Counted from the stretch's first letter, positions 1 through 7,397 are shown. The stretch is 11,638 bases of DNA from DASUPK01 sp036505735 (GCA_036505735.1 DASXSZ010000171.1:1-11638); one strand, 5' to 3'. The notes: generated by a model not told the origin, from the letters alone. Translations and numbers: made by a program.

Positions 1-16
1 CTGTTCATCGAGTCCT

Positions 17-36
17 GACTGGCCAGTCGGCCAGTC
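17..36. promoter_or_regulatory. Putative operator: perfect inverted repeat at the acyl-CoA dehydrogenase promoter
   Basis: The sequence gactggcc-agtc-ggccagtc has two 8-bp arms that are perfect reverse complements around a 4-bp centre. The same stretch also contains two tandem copies of ggccagtc (21-28 and 29-36). It lies immediately upstream of the predicted -10 box (40-45), where a bound protein would block RNA polymerase. Palindromes of this length and position are typical operators of TetR-family regulators, which often control acyl-CoA dehydrogenase genes in actinobacteria. The identity of the regulator is inferred, and none is encoded in this window. Confidence 0.5.
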
Positions 37-39
37 CGA

Positions 40-45
40 TAGGCT
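40..45 (+). promoter_or_regulatory. Predicted -10 box TAGGCT for a leaderless acyl-CoA dehydrogenase mRNA
   Basis: TAGGCT fits the TANNNT -10 pattern of actinobacterial housekeeping promoters. Seven bases separate it from the GTG at 53, so transcription would begin at or next to the start codon. No Shine-Dalgarno sequence precedes that GTG, which agrees with a leaderless transcript. The -35 region is weak; the nearest candidate is CTGACT (15-20). Confidence 0.5.
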
Positions 46-52
46 CCGGCGC

Positions 53-1192
53 GTGGATCTGACCCTGACGGACTCGGAGGCCGCCTTCCGCGACGAGGTC
101 CGGAGCTGGCTGGAGGAGAACCACCCGGGACCGGCCCCCGAGGGCGATGACGCCGCCGAGTTCGAGTTCCGGCGCGCCTGGCAGAAGAAGATGCACGAGG
201 CCGGCTGGGCAGGGATCTCCTGGCCCGAGGAATACGGCGGCAAGGGCGCCACCCTGATCGAGCAGTCGATCTTCAACGAGGAGCTCGCCCGGCAGCGGGT
301 CCCAGCTCCGGCCAACGTCCTCGGCCTGGTGATGGGCGGGCCTGTGGTGATCGCGCACGGCAACGAGGAGCAGAAGGAGCGCTACCTCGAGCCGATCCTT
401 TCCGGCGACGAGATCTGGTGCCAGGGTTTCTCGGAGCCCGAGTCCGGGTCGGACCTGGCCTCGCTCAAGACCCGCGCGGTGAAGACCAACGGGACCTGGA
501 AGGTGAGCGGCCAGAAGGTCTGGACGACCTATGCACACGAGGCGAAGTGGTGCATGCTCCTCGCCCGCACCGACCAGGACACCCCCAAGCACAAGGGGAT
601 CACCTACTTCCTGCTCGACATGGACCAGCCCGGGGTTGAGGTCCGGCCGCTGCGCCAGATCACCGGCGAGGCCGAGTTCAACGAGATCTTCCTCGAGGAG
701 GCCGAGGTTCCGGACGAGAACATCATCGGCGAGGTCGGCGGCGGCTGGCAGGTTGCGATCACCACCCTGATGTTCGAGCGCGCCGGCCTCGGTGCCGTGG
801 CCGTGCTGGGGCTGAAGCGGACGATGGAGGACGTGATCGCGATCGTGCGCGAGCGCGGCCTCGACGACGATCCCGTCATCCGCCAGCGGATCGCCGAGCT
901 CCAGATCGGGATCGAGGCGATGCGCCTCGGCTCCCTGCGTGCCCTCACCCAGACGATGAAGACCGGCATCCCCGGCCCCGAGGGATCGCTCAGCAAGTGG
1001 GAGTGGGCCGACTACAACCAGGCCCTGACCGAGCTCGGCAACGAGGTGCTCGGCCCGGAGGGGATGCGCGTCGGGACGGACTGGAGCTACCGCTTCCTTC
1101 GCTCCCGGGCGAACTCGATCGAGGGCGGGACCACCGAGGTCCTGAAGAACATCATCGCCGAGCGGGTGCTCGGCCTGCCAAGGCTGAGGTAG
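53..1192 (+). CDS. Acyl-CoA dehydrogenase, large (catalytic-type) subunit
   Basis: This 379-aa flavoprotein would oxidise an acyl-CoA thioester to the trans-2-enoyl-CoA and pass electrons to ETF. The three-domain family fold can be followed: a helical N-terminal domain (about 1-120), a beta domain starting with the SEPESGSD signature (127-134), and a C-terminal helical domain (about 231-379). The family's catalytic base corresponds to Glu357 in IEGGT, followed by NIIAERVLGLPR (366-377). Start: GTG at 53 has no Shine-Dalgarno sequence and lies 7 nt after a TANNNT box, and the MDLTLTDSE beginning is typical of the family. A second, shorter dehydrogenase gene follows after 2 bp. That arrangement matches the two-subunit FadE enzymes of mycobacteria (for example the ChsE pairs), so a heteromeric enzyme is likely. 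The substrate cannot be told from sequence; branched, aromatic or steroid side-chain CoA esters are possible. Confidence 0.93.
   Translation: MDLTLTDSEAAFRDEVRSWLEENHPGPAPEGDDAAEFEFRRAWQKKMHEAGWAGISWPEEYGGKGATLIEQSIFNEELARQRVPAPANVLGLVMGGPVVIAHGNEEQKERYLEPILSGDEIWCQGFSEPESGSDLASLKTRAVKTNGTWKVSGQKVWTTYAHEAKWCMLLARTDQDTPKHKGITYFLLDMDQPGVEVRPLRQITGEAEFNEIFLEEAEVPDENIIGEVGGGWQVAITTLMFERAGLGAVAVLGLKRTMEDVIAIVRERGLDDDPVIRQRIAELQIGIEAMRLGSLRALTQTMKTGIPGPEGSLSKWEWADYNQALTELGNEVLGPEGMRVGTDWSYRFLRSRANSIEGGTTEVLKNIIAERVLGLPRLR
1186..1190 (+). promoter_or_regulatory. Ribosome binding site GAGGT for the second acyl-CoA dehydrogenase
   Basis: GAGGT overlaps the stop codon of the first dehydrogenase gene and sits 4 nt before the ATG at 1195. 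It fixes that ATG as the start, although the reading frame stays open upstream to 997. The arrangement implies co-translation from a shared mRNA. Confidence 0.55.
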
Positions 1193-1194
1193 CC

Positions 1195-2214
1195 ATGAAC
1201 TTCGATCTGGACGACGAGCAGCAGGAGATCAAGCGAACCGCCCACGAGTTCCTGGCCTCCCGCTTCAAGCCCGAGAAGGTGCGCGAGCTCGCGGAGGCCC
1301 GCTCCTACGACGAGGGTCTCTGGAGGGAGATGGCGGAGCTCGGCTGGCCCGGGATCGCGATCGCCGAGGAGGACGGAGGGCAGGGGCTCGGCATGGTCGA
1401 GCTCGCCGTCCTCCTGGAGGAGTCCGGGTACGCCTGCGCCCCCAGCCCGCTGCTCGGCAGCGCCGGCGCCGCGCTGGTGATCTCGGCGGCCGGCTCGGAC
1501 GAGCAACGTTCGGAGTGGCTGCCGAAGCTCGCCTCGGGCGAGGCGACCGGGGCGTTCGGCGGGTTCGCCGATGGCCAGAGCACCCTCTTCTGCGACCTGC
1601 CGACGGCCGACGTGGTGGTGACCTTCGACGGAGAGGGTGCGCTGCTCGCGCCGGCATCTGAGGTCGAGTTCGAGGCCTTCGAGGCGATCGACGCCACCCG
1701 TCCCTACGGCATGGTTTCTGACGCCGTCGGCGAGCGGCTGCCGGGCGGCGTCGACGCCGGACGCGACCGGCTCGCGGTCGCGATCGCCGCCGAGCTCACC
1801 GGCATCGCTCAGCGGACCATGGAGATGGCGGTCGAGTACGCCCGGGAGCGCCAGCAGTTCGGGCGCCCGATCGGCGCGTACCAGGCGGTCGGCCACCGCT
1901 GCGCGGCGATGCTGCTCGCCACGGAGGAGTCCCGCTCGCTGACGTACTACGCGGCCTGGACCGCGGACGCTGAGCCGGAGTCCCTCCCGATGGCCGCCGC
2001 GATGGCGGGCGCCCGCTCCGCCGACGCCGGCTGGGAGGTACCCGCCTCGGCGCTGCAGGTCCTCGGCGGCATCGGCTTCACCTGGGAACACGACCTGCAG
2101 TTCTGGCTCAAGCGCGGCCGCATCACCGGCCGCATGCTCGGGACCCCTCGCGATCATCGCGAGCGGGTGGCCGACCTCTCCGGCCTCGGGGCCGGTGAGC
2201 CCGCCGCGGTTTAG
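1195..2214 (+). CDS. Acyl-CoA dehydrogenase, short subunit with a degenerate beta domain
   Basis: This 339-aa protein belongs to the acyl-CoA dehydrogenase superfamily. It has the N-terminal helical domain (MNFDLDDEQQEIKR onward), the RQQFGRPIGAYQAVGH signature (219-234) and the LGGIGFTWEHD segment (290-300). The middle domain is short and lacks the EPxxGSD motif present in its neighbour; the equivalent stretch reads EATGAFGGFADG (116-127). This suggests a partner subunit with altered flavin or substrate binding, as in the alpha2-beta2 FadE enzymes of mycobacteria. Its start is 2 bp after the stop of the long subunit, behind a GAGGT ribosome binding site, so balanced co-expression is expected. 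It ends at TAG 2212-2214, directly abutting the stop of the convergent gene. The family assignment is firm; the non-catalytic or partner role is inferred. Confidence 0.9.
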   Translation: MNFDLDDEQQEIKRTAHEFLASRFKPEKVRELAEARSYDEGLWREMAELGWPGIAIAEEDGGQGLGMVELAVLLEESGYACAPSPLLGSAGAALVISAAGSDEQRSEWLPKLASGEATGAFGGFADGQSTLFCDLPTADVVVTFDGEGALLAPASEVEFEAFEAIDATRPYGMVSDAVGERLPGGVDAGRDRLAVAIAAELTGIAQRTMEMAVEYARERQQFGRPIGAYQAVGHRCAAMLLATEESRSLTYYAAWTADAEPESLPMAAAMAGARSADAGWEVPASALQVLGGIGFTWEHDLQFWLKRGRITGRMLGTPRDHRERVADLSGLGAGEPAAV

Positions 2215-3147
2215 CTACTCGGCAAGCTCGGCGATGTAGTCGACACCGTCGAGGTCGCGGTGCGGCAGGTATTGGAGCATCACCCGTTCCACGCCGACCT
2301 GCTCGAGCTCCGCGATCCTCTCCCTGACCTGGGCGACCGTTCCGACCAGCGAGTTCGGTCGTTCCGCCTGGAGATAGGCCTCGGGGTCGGTCGCGTCATC
2401 CCCCCGAACCTCCGCCACGGCGTGCGCCCGTTCGAGCAGGTCGACCTCATCCGAGCCGACTATGCAGCTCGTCATCAGCGAGATCACCTGCTCGGGACGC
2501 CCCGCCTCCTTCCACGCCCGCTTGATCGCGGGGACCGCCTCGGCGCACTCCTCCGCGGTCATCATCACCAGGTTGTACTCGTCGGCCCAGGGGGCGGCCA
2601 ACCTCAGGCTGCGTGGCCTCGCGCGGCCCCCGACGATTAGGTTGGGGCGTGAGAGCGGCTTCGGCAGCGCGTTGCCTGCGGTGATCTTGTAGTGCTCGCC
2701 ATCGAAGTCGAAAGTCGCCTCGTCCCACTGACGGCGGACGATCTCGATCTGCTCCTCGAACATTTGGACCCGCTCGCCGGTGGGCGGGAACGGAAAGCCG
2801 TACGTCTCATGCTCGGCCTCGAGCCAGCCGGCGCCCATTCCCAGTTCGATCCGGCCGCCGCCTGAGACGTGATCCGCGGTGACCACGCTCTTCGCCAGGA
2901 CCGAGGGGTGGCGGAAGGTGACCGGCGAGACCAGAGCGCCGAGCCGGAGGGTCGTGGTGACCGCCGCCAAGGCGTTGATCGTGCTCCAGGCGTCGAGCGA
3001 GCCGCGATCGGTCAGGCCCATCACCGACTGGTAGTGGTCGGAGCGGAAGAGCGCCTCGATCGGGCCCTCCTCGCAGGCCTTCGCCAGAGCGAGCCATTCG
3101 TCCCACGAGACCGATTCCTGGCCCTCGATCATCAGGCAGACGCGCAT
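2215..3147 (-). CDS. Luciferase-like (LLM class) F420-type oxidoreductase
   Basis: This 310-aa TIM-barrel protein belongs to the bacterial luciferase-like family that uses coenzyme F420 or FMN. Visible family landmarks are FRSDHY (34-39), the LGALVSPVTFRHPS strand and loop (69-82), GRIELGMGAGW (98-108), GERVQMFEEQ (124-133) and the PNLIVGG phosphate-binding segment (168-174). The spacing and wording resemble the mycobacterial Rv1855c-type subgroup of probable F420-dependent oxidoreductases. F420 is favoured over FMN by this resemblance but not proven, and the substrate is unknown. The ATG at 3147 shares its A with the TGA stop of the upstream 96-aa gene (TGATG), and no strong ribosome binding site is seen, so translation is probably coupled. 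The gene ends tail to tail with the acyl-CoA dehydrogenase, with no bases between the stops. Confidence 0.88.
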   Translation of the reverse strand: MRVCLMIEGQESVSWDEWLALAKACEEGPIEALFRSDHYQSVMGLTDRGSLDAWSTINALAAVTTTLRLGALVSPVTFRHPSVLAKSVVTADHVSGGGRIELGMGAGWLEAEHETYGFPFPPTGERVQMFEEQIEIVRRQWDEATFDFDGEHYKITAGNALPKPLSRPNLIVGGRARPRSLRLAAPWADEYNLVMMTAEECAEAVPAIKRAWKEAGRPEQVISLMTSCIVGSDEVDLLERAHAVAEVRGDDATDPEAYLQAERPNSLVGTVAQVRERIAELEQVGVERVMLQYLPHRDLDGVDYIAELAE

Positions 3148-3437
3148 CAGTCGACGATCTCCGCGTCCGAGATCACCTGGACCTTGCCGCCCCGGCGGAA
3201 GTGGACGTCGACGGTCTCATTTTTGCCGTAGCTGCCGAACAGCCCGAGGGTCATCGCGAGCCAGCGCCCGCTGCTCACCTTCTCCTTCATCAGCGGCCGG
3301 GTGAACACGATCTCGCGCCCGTGGATCGAGTAGTCGTCACCCTCGGCCTGCTCGCGGCCGTTGACGAAGACCTGGATCGGCCGCTCGGCGCCATTCGGCA
3401 GGCGCACGCGCCGTCCCGCTTCGACGCTCTCGCTCAT
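3147..3437 (-). CDS. Uncharacterised 96-aa protein, translationally coupled to the LLM oxidoreductase
   Basis: I recall no named family for this small soluble protein. It looks mostly beta-structured, with a FVNGREQAEGDDYSIHGREIVF stretch split across residues about 24-45, then a KEKVSSGRW segment, a short hydrophobic patch (LAMTLGLFG) and a VDVHFRRGGKVQVI strand near the end. It has no signal peptide, metal ligands or catalytic motif. The alternating pattern (RLPNGAERPIQVFVNGRE) suggests a small beta-sandwich or barrel. The ATG at 3437 lies 6 nt downstream of a TAATCT box read on the same strand, predicting a leaderless mRNA. The stop overlaps the start of the oxidoreductase gene by one base, so the two are probably made together. 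Any functional link with that enzyme is inference from coupling only. Confidence 0.75.
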   Translation of the reverse strand: MSESVEAGRRVRLPNGAERPIQVFVNGREQAEGDDYSIHGREIVFTRPLMKEKVSSGRWLAMTLGLFGSYGKNETVDVHFRRGGKVQVISDAEIVD

Positions 3438-3443
3438 CGGCGC

Positions 3444-3449
3444 AGATTA
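3444..3449 (-). promoter_or_regulatory. Predicted -10 box TAATCT for the 96-aa gene
   Basis: Read on the minus strand, TAATCT is a good TANNNT -10 match, with 6 nt between it and the ATG at 3437. It lies in the 22-bp gap after the 114-aa gene, so the 96-aa gene and the oxidoreductase can be transcribed as a separate leaderless unit as well as by read-through. No convincing -35 box is visible. Confidence 0.45.
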
Positions 3450-3459
3450 GCCGCGAGCC

Positions 3460-3804
3460 CTAGCCGGCGAGAGCGTCCCGGAGACGCTCGAAGGCCTCTT
3501 CGAGGGAGTCCGCCTCGATCTGCCGTTTGCGGATCGCGCCGGTGTAGGCGATCGCCGCACCGTCGCCCATCACGTCGATCCCTCCCTCGGGTGCGCGGAT
3601 CAGACCCGGCCCCGAGATCTCGATCCGGGCCTGGACACGCTGATCAGGCGTGTGCTCGCGAAAGGCGCTGATTGCGGGAAGGCCGCCCTCTTGCCGTACC
3701 TGATCAACCCGCCGCCTGGCCTCATCGATCGCCTCGTCCAGCGTCCCGAACTTCTCCCTGCCGACACTGGACCCGTGCCGGACCGTGACCTTCCACTTGC
3801 TCAC
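3460..3804 (-). CDS. Uncharacterised 114-aa actinobacterial-type protein
   Basis: This is a soluble 114-aa protein with no function I can name. It begins with a strand (KWKVTVRHGSSV) followed by a helix rich in acid and arginine (LDEAIDEARRRVDQVRQEG, about 22-40). A central RIEISGPGLIRAPEGGIDVMGDG segment (about 60-82) and a final amphipathic helix (LEEAFERLRDALAG) complete it. The strand-helix opening resembles small YubB/DUF2188-like folds, but this is only an impression. The GTG at 3804 has no Shine-Dalgarno sequence and is 8 nt after a TACGCT box on the same strand. The fluent codon use, well-formed secondary structure and lack of competing frames argue that it is real. It is first in a same-strand group with the 96-aa protein and the oxidoreductase. 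Confidence 0.75.
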   Translation of the reverse strand: MSKWKVTVRHGSSVGREKFGTLDEAIDEARRRVDQVRQEGGLPAISAFREHTPDQRVQARIEISGPGLIRAPEGGIDVMGDGAAIAYTGAIRKRQIEADSLEEAFERLRDALAG

Positions 3805-3812
3805 CCGCGAGC

Positions 3813-3818
3813 AGCGTA
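3813..3818 (-). promoter_or_regulatory. Predicted -10 box TACGCT for the 114-aa gene
   Basis: Read on the minus strand, TACGCT fits TANNNT and is followed by 8 nt to the GTG at 3804, giving a leaderless or nearly leaderless transcript. It lies on the far side of the 3853-3883 hairpin from citrate synthase, consistent with an independent promoter. Confidence 0.4.
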
Positions 3819-3843
3819 ACCGTCACTCGGGCGGGTGGCGCCC

Positions 3844-3892
3844 TAGGAGGGGCCCATGGACGCGATTACTGAGCGTCCATGGGAGGTTCCTA
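3844..3892 (-). terminator. Hairpin terminator downstream of citrate synthase
   Basis: The arms cccatggacgc (3853-3863) and gcgtccatggg (3873-3883) are perfect 11-bp complements around a 9-nt loop. An outer pairing of tagga (3844-3848) with tccta (3888-3892) can extend the stem across a 4-nt internal loop. The hairpin begins 38 nt after the citrate synthase stop on the minus strand. No run of U follows it, so it would be a U-less terminator of the kind common in high-GC actinobacteria. An alternative is a protein-binding palindrome upstream of the 114-aa gene. Confidence 0.65.
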
Positions 3893-3921
3893 CGGCGACA
3901 GGACCCGCCCGCCGGTGACGC

Positions 3922-5328
<1,407 letters not shown>

Positions 5329-5331
5329 CGG

Positions 5332-5339
5332 ACCTCCTT
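5332..5339 (-). promoter_or_regulatory. Strong ribosome binding site AAGGAGGT of citrate synthase
   Basis: On the minus strand AAGGAGGT is followed by ccg and the ATG at 5328. It is the best Shine-Dalgarno sequence in the window and decides the start. It contrasts with the neighbouring genes, which have no such site and appear leaderless. Confidence 0.8.
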
Positions 5340-5361
5340 GCTCGGGTACCGCGCTTCGCCC

Positions 5362-5390
5362 ATATCTTCTCACGGTGGCGATGTCGGCAA
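5362..5390 (-). promoter_or_regulatory. gltA: Predicted citrate synthase promoter
   Basis: On the minus strand TTGCCG (5390-5385) and AGATAT (5367-5362) are separated by 17 nt, a standard -35/-10 layout. The transcript would start near 5355 and carry a leader of about 27 nt that contains the AAGGAGGT site. The -10 box uses the same AT-rich bases as the opposite-strand promoter of the methyltransferase gene. Confidence 0.45.
5363..5368 (+). promoter_or_regulatory. Predicted -10 box TATCTT for the leaderless methyltransferase mRNA
   Basis: TATCTT matches TANNNT and ends 6 nt before the GTG at 5375, predicting transcription from the start codon itself. It overlaps the divergent citrate synthase -10 box on five of its six bases, so the two promoters should compete for polymerase. 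Confidence 0.5.
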
Positions 5391-6103
5391 ACCGGCTCAC
5401 GAAGGACGAGACGCAGCGGCTTTTCTCCGGGCTGCCTCGCCGCTACGACGTCGCCGGCGCCCTGCTCAGTCTCGGCCAGGACCCGCGCTGGCGGCGGGCA
5501 ATGGTGCGTGAGGTGGGCGCCGCCGCCGGGGATCGGGTGCTGGACGTGGCCACAGGCACGGGCATGGTGGCCACGGCGCTCGTCGGTCGCTACGGATGCT
5601 CGGTCGTCGGCCTCGACCAAAGCCCGGAGATGCTTGCCGCCGCGCAGGCGAAGCTGGACGCGGACCCCAACCTCGCCGCGCACATCGAGCTGGTTCGAGG
5701 GGAGGCCGAGTTGCTGCCCTTCGGCGATGGCCAGTTCGACCACCTCACCTTCACCTACCTGCTCCGCTACGTGGACGATCCGGGTGGCACGCTGAACGAG
5801 CTGGCCCGCGTGGTGAAGCCCGGCGGTCGCATTGCCTCCCTGGAGTTCATGGTGCCGCCCAACGCGTTGGCTCGGGCTTGTTGGCACCTCTACACGCGCG
5901 CCTTCATGCCGGTCCTTGGCCGCCTGATCTCGCGCGACTGGTACGAGGTCGGTCGGTTCCTCGGCCCCAGCATCAGCGATCTGTACCGGCGGCTGCCCCT
6001 CGACCGGCAGCTCGAGCTCTGGCGAGGGGCCGGGATCGAGGATGCCGAGGCGCGCGTGATGAGCTTCGGAGGCGGGGTCGTGATCTGGGGGACCCGTGGC
6101 TGA
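5375..6103 (+). CDS. UbiE/MenG-like SAM-dependent methyltransferase
   Basis: This 242-aa class I methyltransferase resembles UbiE/MenG, which methylates the quinone ring in the last step of menaquinone synthesis. SAM-binding motif I is VLDVATGTG (55-63), the ribose-binding acid is Asp81 in GLDQSPEM, and EAELLPFGDGQFD (110-122) and RVVKPGGR (145-152) follow the family order. The segment RYDVAGALLSLGQDPRWR (23-40) corresponds to the UbiE N-terminal signature (YD, then LS, then W). This supports quinone ring methylation over a generic role. GTG at 5375 is preferred because TATCTT lies 6 nt upstream and there is no ribosome binding site; ATG at 5381 is the alternative and costs two residues. The stop overlaps the start of the next gene by 8 nt. 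Another small-molecule methylation remains possible. Confidence 0.85.
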   Translation: MAMSANRLTKDETQRLFSGLPRRYDVAGALLSLGQDPRWRRAMVREVGAAAGDRVLDVATGTGMVATALVGRYGCSVVGLDQSPEMLAAAQAKLDADPNLAAHIELVRGEAELLPFGDGQFDHLTFTYLLRYVDDPGGTLNELARVVKPGGRIASLEFMVPPNALARACWHLYTRAFMPVLGRLISRDWYEVGRFLGPSISDLYRRLPLDRQLELWRGAGIEDAEARVMSFGGGVVIWGTRG

Positions 6104-6848
6104 CCAGGCTAGCCTGAAGCGTCCCGCCTTCTACGCCCTGGGCCGAGGTGGCTGGCGCGCCCTCGTCACGATCCTCCATCCGCCCTATACGGCGTGGAAC
6201 CTGGCCAACGTCGGGTTCGGCGCCGCGGCCGCCTCGCAGATCCATACCGACCGCTTTATCGCCACCTTGGCGGCCTTCTTTCTCGCGGTCGGGGTCAGCG
6301 CCCACGCCCTGGACGAGCTGAACGGGCGCCCGCTCAAGACTGAGCTCTCCGATCGCGCCCTGATCGGACTTGCCGGCGTCTCCCTCGCGGGCGCCATCGG
6401 GATCGGGATCGCGGGCTGCATCATCGTCTCGGCCACCCTCGCTCCGTTCGTTGTGGCCGGCGGCTTCTTCGTGGTCGCCTACAACCTCGAGCTGTTTGGC
6501 GGGCGCTTCCACACGGACTTCTGGCTCGCCTTCGCCTGGGCGGCCTTCCCTGCGCTCACCTCCTGGTGGGTCAACACGCTCTCCTTCGCCTCGGTGCAGA
6601 CGGACATCGCCGGCGCCCTGGTCGCCGCCGGCTGCTTCGGCCTGGTCAGCGTGCAGCGCCGGCTCTCCACGCCGGTTCGGCGGCTGCGGCGCAAGACCGT
6701 CTCAGTTAGCGGTGAGCAGCGCCTCGAGGACGGCACTGTCATCCCGCTCAGCGTCGCGGAGCTAGCCGGACCGCTCGACGCCTCCCTGAAGGGGCTCTCC
6801 TGGGCGGTGGTCGTGCTCGCGATCGGCGTCGTCCTGATCCGCCTCTGA
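6096..6848 (+). CDS. Multi-pass membrane protein, possibly a divergent UbiA-type prenyltransferase
   Basis: This 250-aa integral membrane protein has about six or seven hydrophobic segments (roughly 32-48, 53-70, 87-110, 112-130, 141-158, 167-185, 233-249). A basic, hydrophilic loop (about 186-230) precedes the last one. The opening HPPYTAWNLANVGFG (28-42) and the acidic loop after helix 2, HALDELNGRPLKT (70-82), sit where UbiA prenyltransferases have their first Asp-rich motif. However, the classical NDxxD pattern is not intact. A second polar motif, YNLELFGGRFHTD (129-141), falls near the second site. The protein is shorter than typical UbiA enzymes. GTG at 6096 lies 8 nt inside the methyltransferase gene and follows a GGGGGA stretch (6087-6092). 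Coupling to a UbiE-like methyltransferase would suit a quinone or prenyl-lipid role, but this is inference; the family is not firmly recognised. Confidence 0.82.
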   Translation: MADQASLKRPAFYALGRGGWRALVTILHPPYTAWNLANVGFGAAAASQIHTDRFIATLAAFFLAVGVSAHALDELNGRPLKTELSDRALIGLAGVSLAGAIGIGIAGCIIVSATLAPFVVAGGFFVVAYNLELFGGRFHTDFWLAFAWAAFPALTSWWVNTLSFASVQTDIAGALVAAGCFGLVSVQRRLSTPVRRLRRKTVSVSGEQRLEDGTVIPLSVAELAGPLDASLKGLSWAVVVLAIGVVLIRL

Positions 6849-6865
6849 CGCAGGCGGCGTGCGGA

Positions 6866-7390
6866 TCAGCGCGCAGCGGACGCCTCGAGCGCCGAGATCA
6901 GCGTGGCGGCGTCGAAGGAGCCGACGTGCAGTCTGCCGCCCACGAAGAAGCCCGGCGTCCCGGTGACGCCGCTGGCCAGGCCGCTGTCCACGTCGCGTTG
7001 TACGCGGGGGAGATGCGCCCCCGAGTCGAGCTCGGCAGCGACCCGGTCGGCGTCGAGCCCGAGTTCGGCGGCGGAGGCGATCAGGTCCTCGCGGCTGAGA
7101 GCGCCTCGCGATTCGTACATCCGGTCGTGCATCTCCCAGAACGCGCCCTGTGCGGCGGCCGCCTCAGCCGCCTCGGCGGCGCGCTCGGCGTCCGGATGGA
7201 TGTCGCGAAGCGGGAAGTGGCGGAAGGCGAACAGCAGCCTCGTGCCCAGCTGGTCGCGGATGCGGCGCAGGATCGGATACGCGGCGGTGCAGTACGGGCA
7301 CTGAAAGTCGCCGTACATGACCAGCTCGAGCTCGGCTCGGTCGGGCCCGTCGACGTGGTCCTCGGCTGAGAGGGGCGGCGTTAGCTCCAA
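6866..7390 (-). CDS. Cytosolic DsbA-like thioredoxin-fold protein
   Basis: This 174-aa thioredoxin-fold protein of the DsbA family has the redox motif CPYC (31-34) in YGDFQCPYC, a long inserted helical domain (about 62-135) and the cis-proline loop VTGTPGFFVGG (142-152). There is no signal peptide or membrane anchor, so it should act in the cytosol, unlike classical DsbA. Its opening (DHVDGPDRAELELVMYGDF) closely resembles the thioredoxin domain fused to the C-terminus of some actinobacterial NhaA antiporters. It is divergent from a Na+/H+ antiporter gene here, which makes a functional link plausible. The start is TTG at 7390, with no ribosome binding site and TACGAT 7 nt upstream. A disulfide or formate-type role is uncertain. 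Confidence 0.88.
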   Translation of the reverse strand: MELTPPLSAEDHVDGPDRAELELVMYGDFQCPYCTAAYPILRRIRDQLGTRLLFAFRHFPLRDIHPDAERAAEAAEAAAAQGAFWEMHDRMYESRGALSREDLIASAAELGLDADRVAAELDSGAHLPRVQRDVDSGLASGVTGTPGFFVGGRLHVGSFDAATLISALEASAAR

Positions 7391-7397
7391 GTTCGCA

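Noticed and set aside
1..18. Possible tail of an upstream gene (five codons ending in TGA at 16-18)
   Set aside because: Five codons are too few to support a gene; a stop in one frame is expected by chance.
997..1194. N-terminal extension of the second acyl-CoA dehydrogenase to 997
   Set aside because: It would overlap the end of the first dehydrogenase in another frame. The ATG at 1195 has a GAGGT site and a family-typical N-terminus.
1087..2157. A 356-codon minus-strand open frame opposite the second acyl-CoA dehydrogenase
   Set aside because: It is an antisense shadow created by codon bias. No family features were seen, and the plus-strand gene is unambiguous.
3147..3804. A toxin-antitoxin pair formed by the 96-aa and 114-aa proteins
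   Set aside because: They do not overlap, neither shows toxin or DNA-binding motifs, and a separate promoter lies between them.
5329..5400. N-terminal extension of citrate synthase to 5400
   Set aside because: The extra residues would be encoded across the promoter region, and the AAGGAGGT site points to the ATG at 5328.
5375..6848. A complete menaquinone biosynthesis operon
   Set aside because: Only one methyltransferase and one uncertain membrane protein are present; no other men genes lie in the window.
6849..6865. Possible terminator between the membrane protein and DsbA-like genes
   Set aside because: The 17-bp gap is GC-rich but has no convincing inverted repeat.
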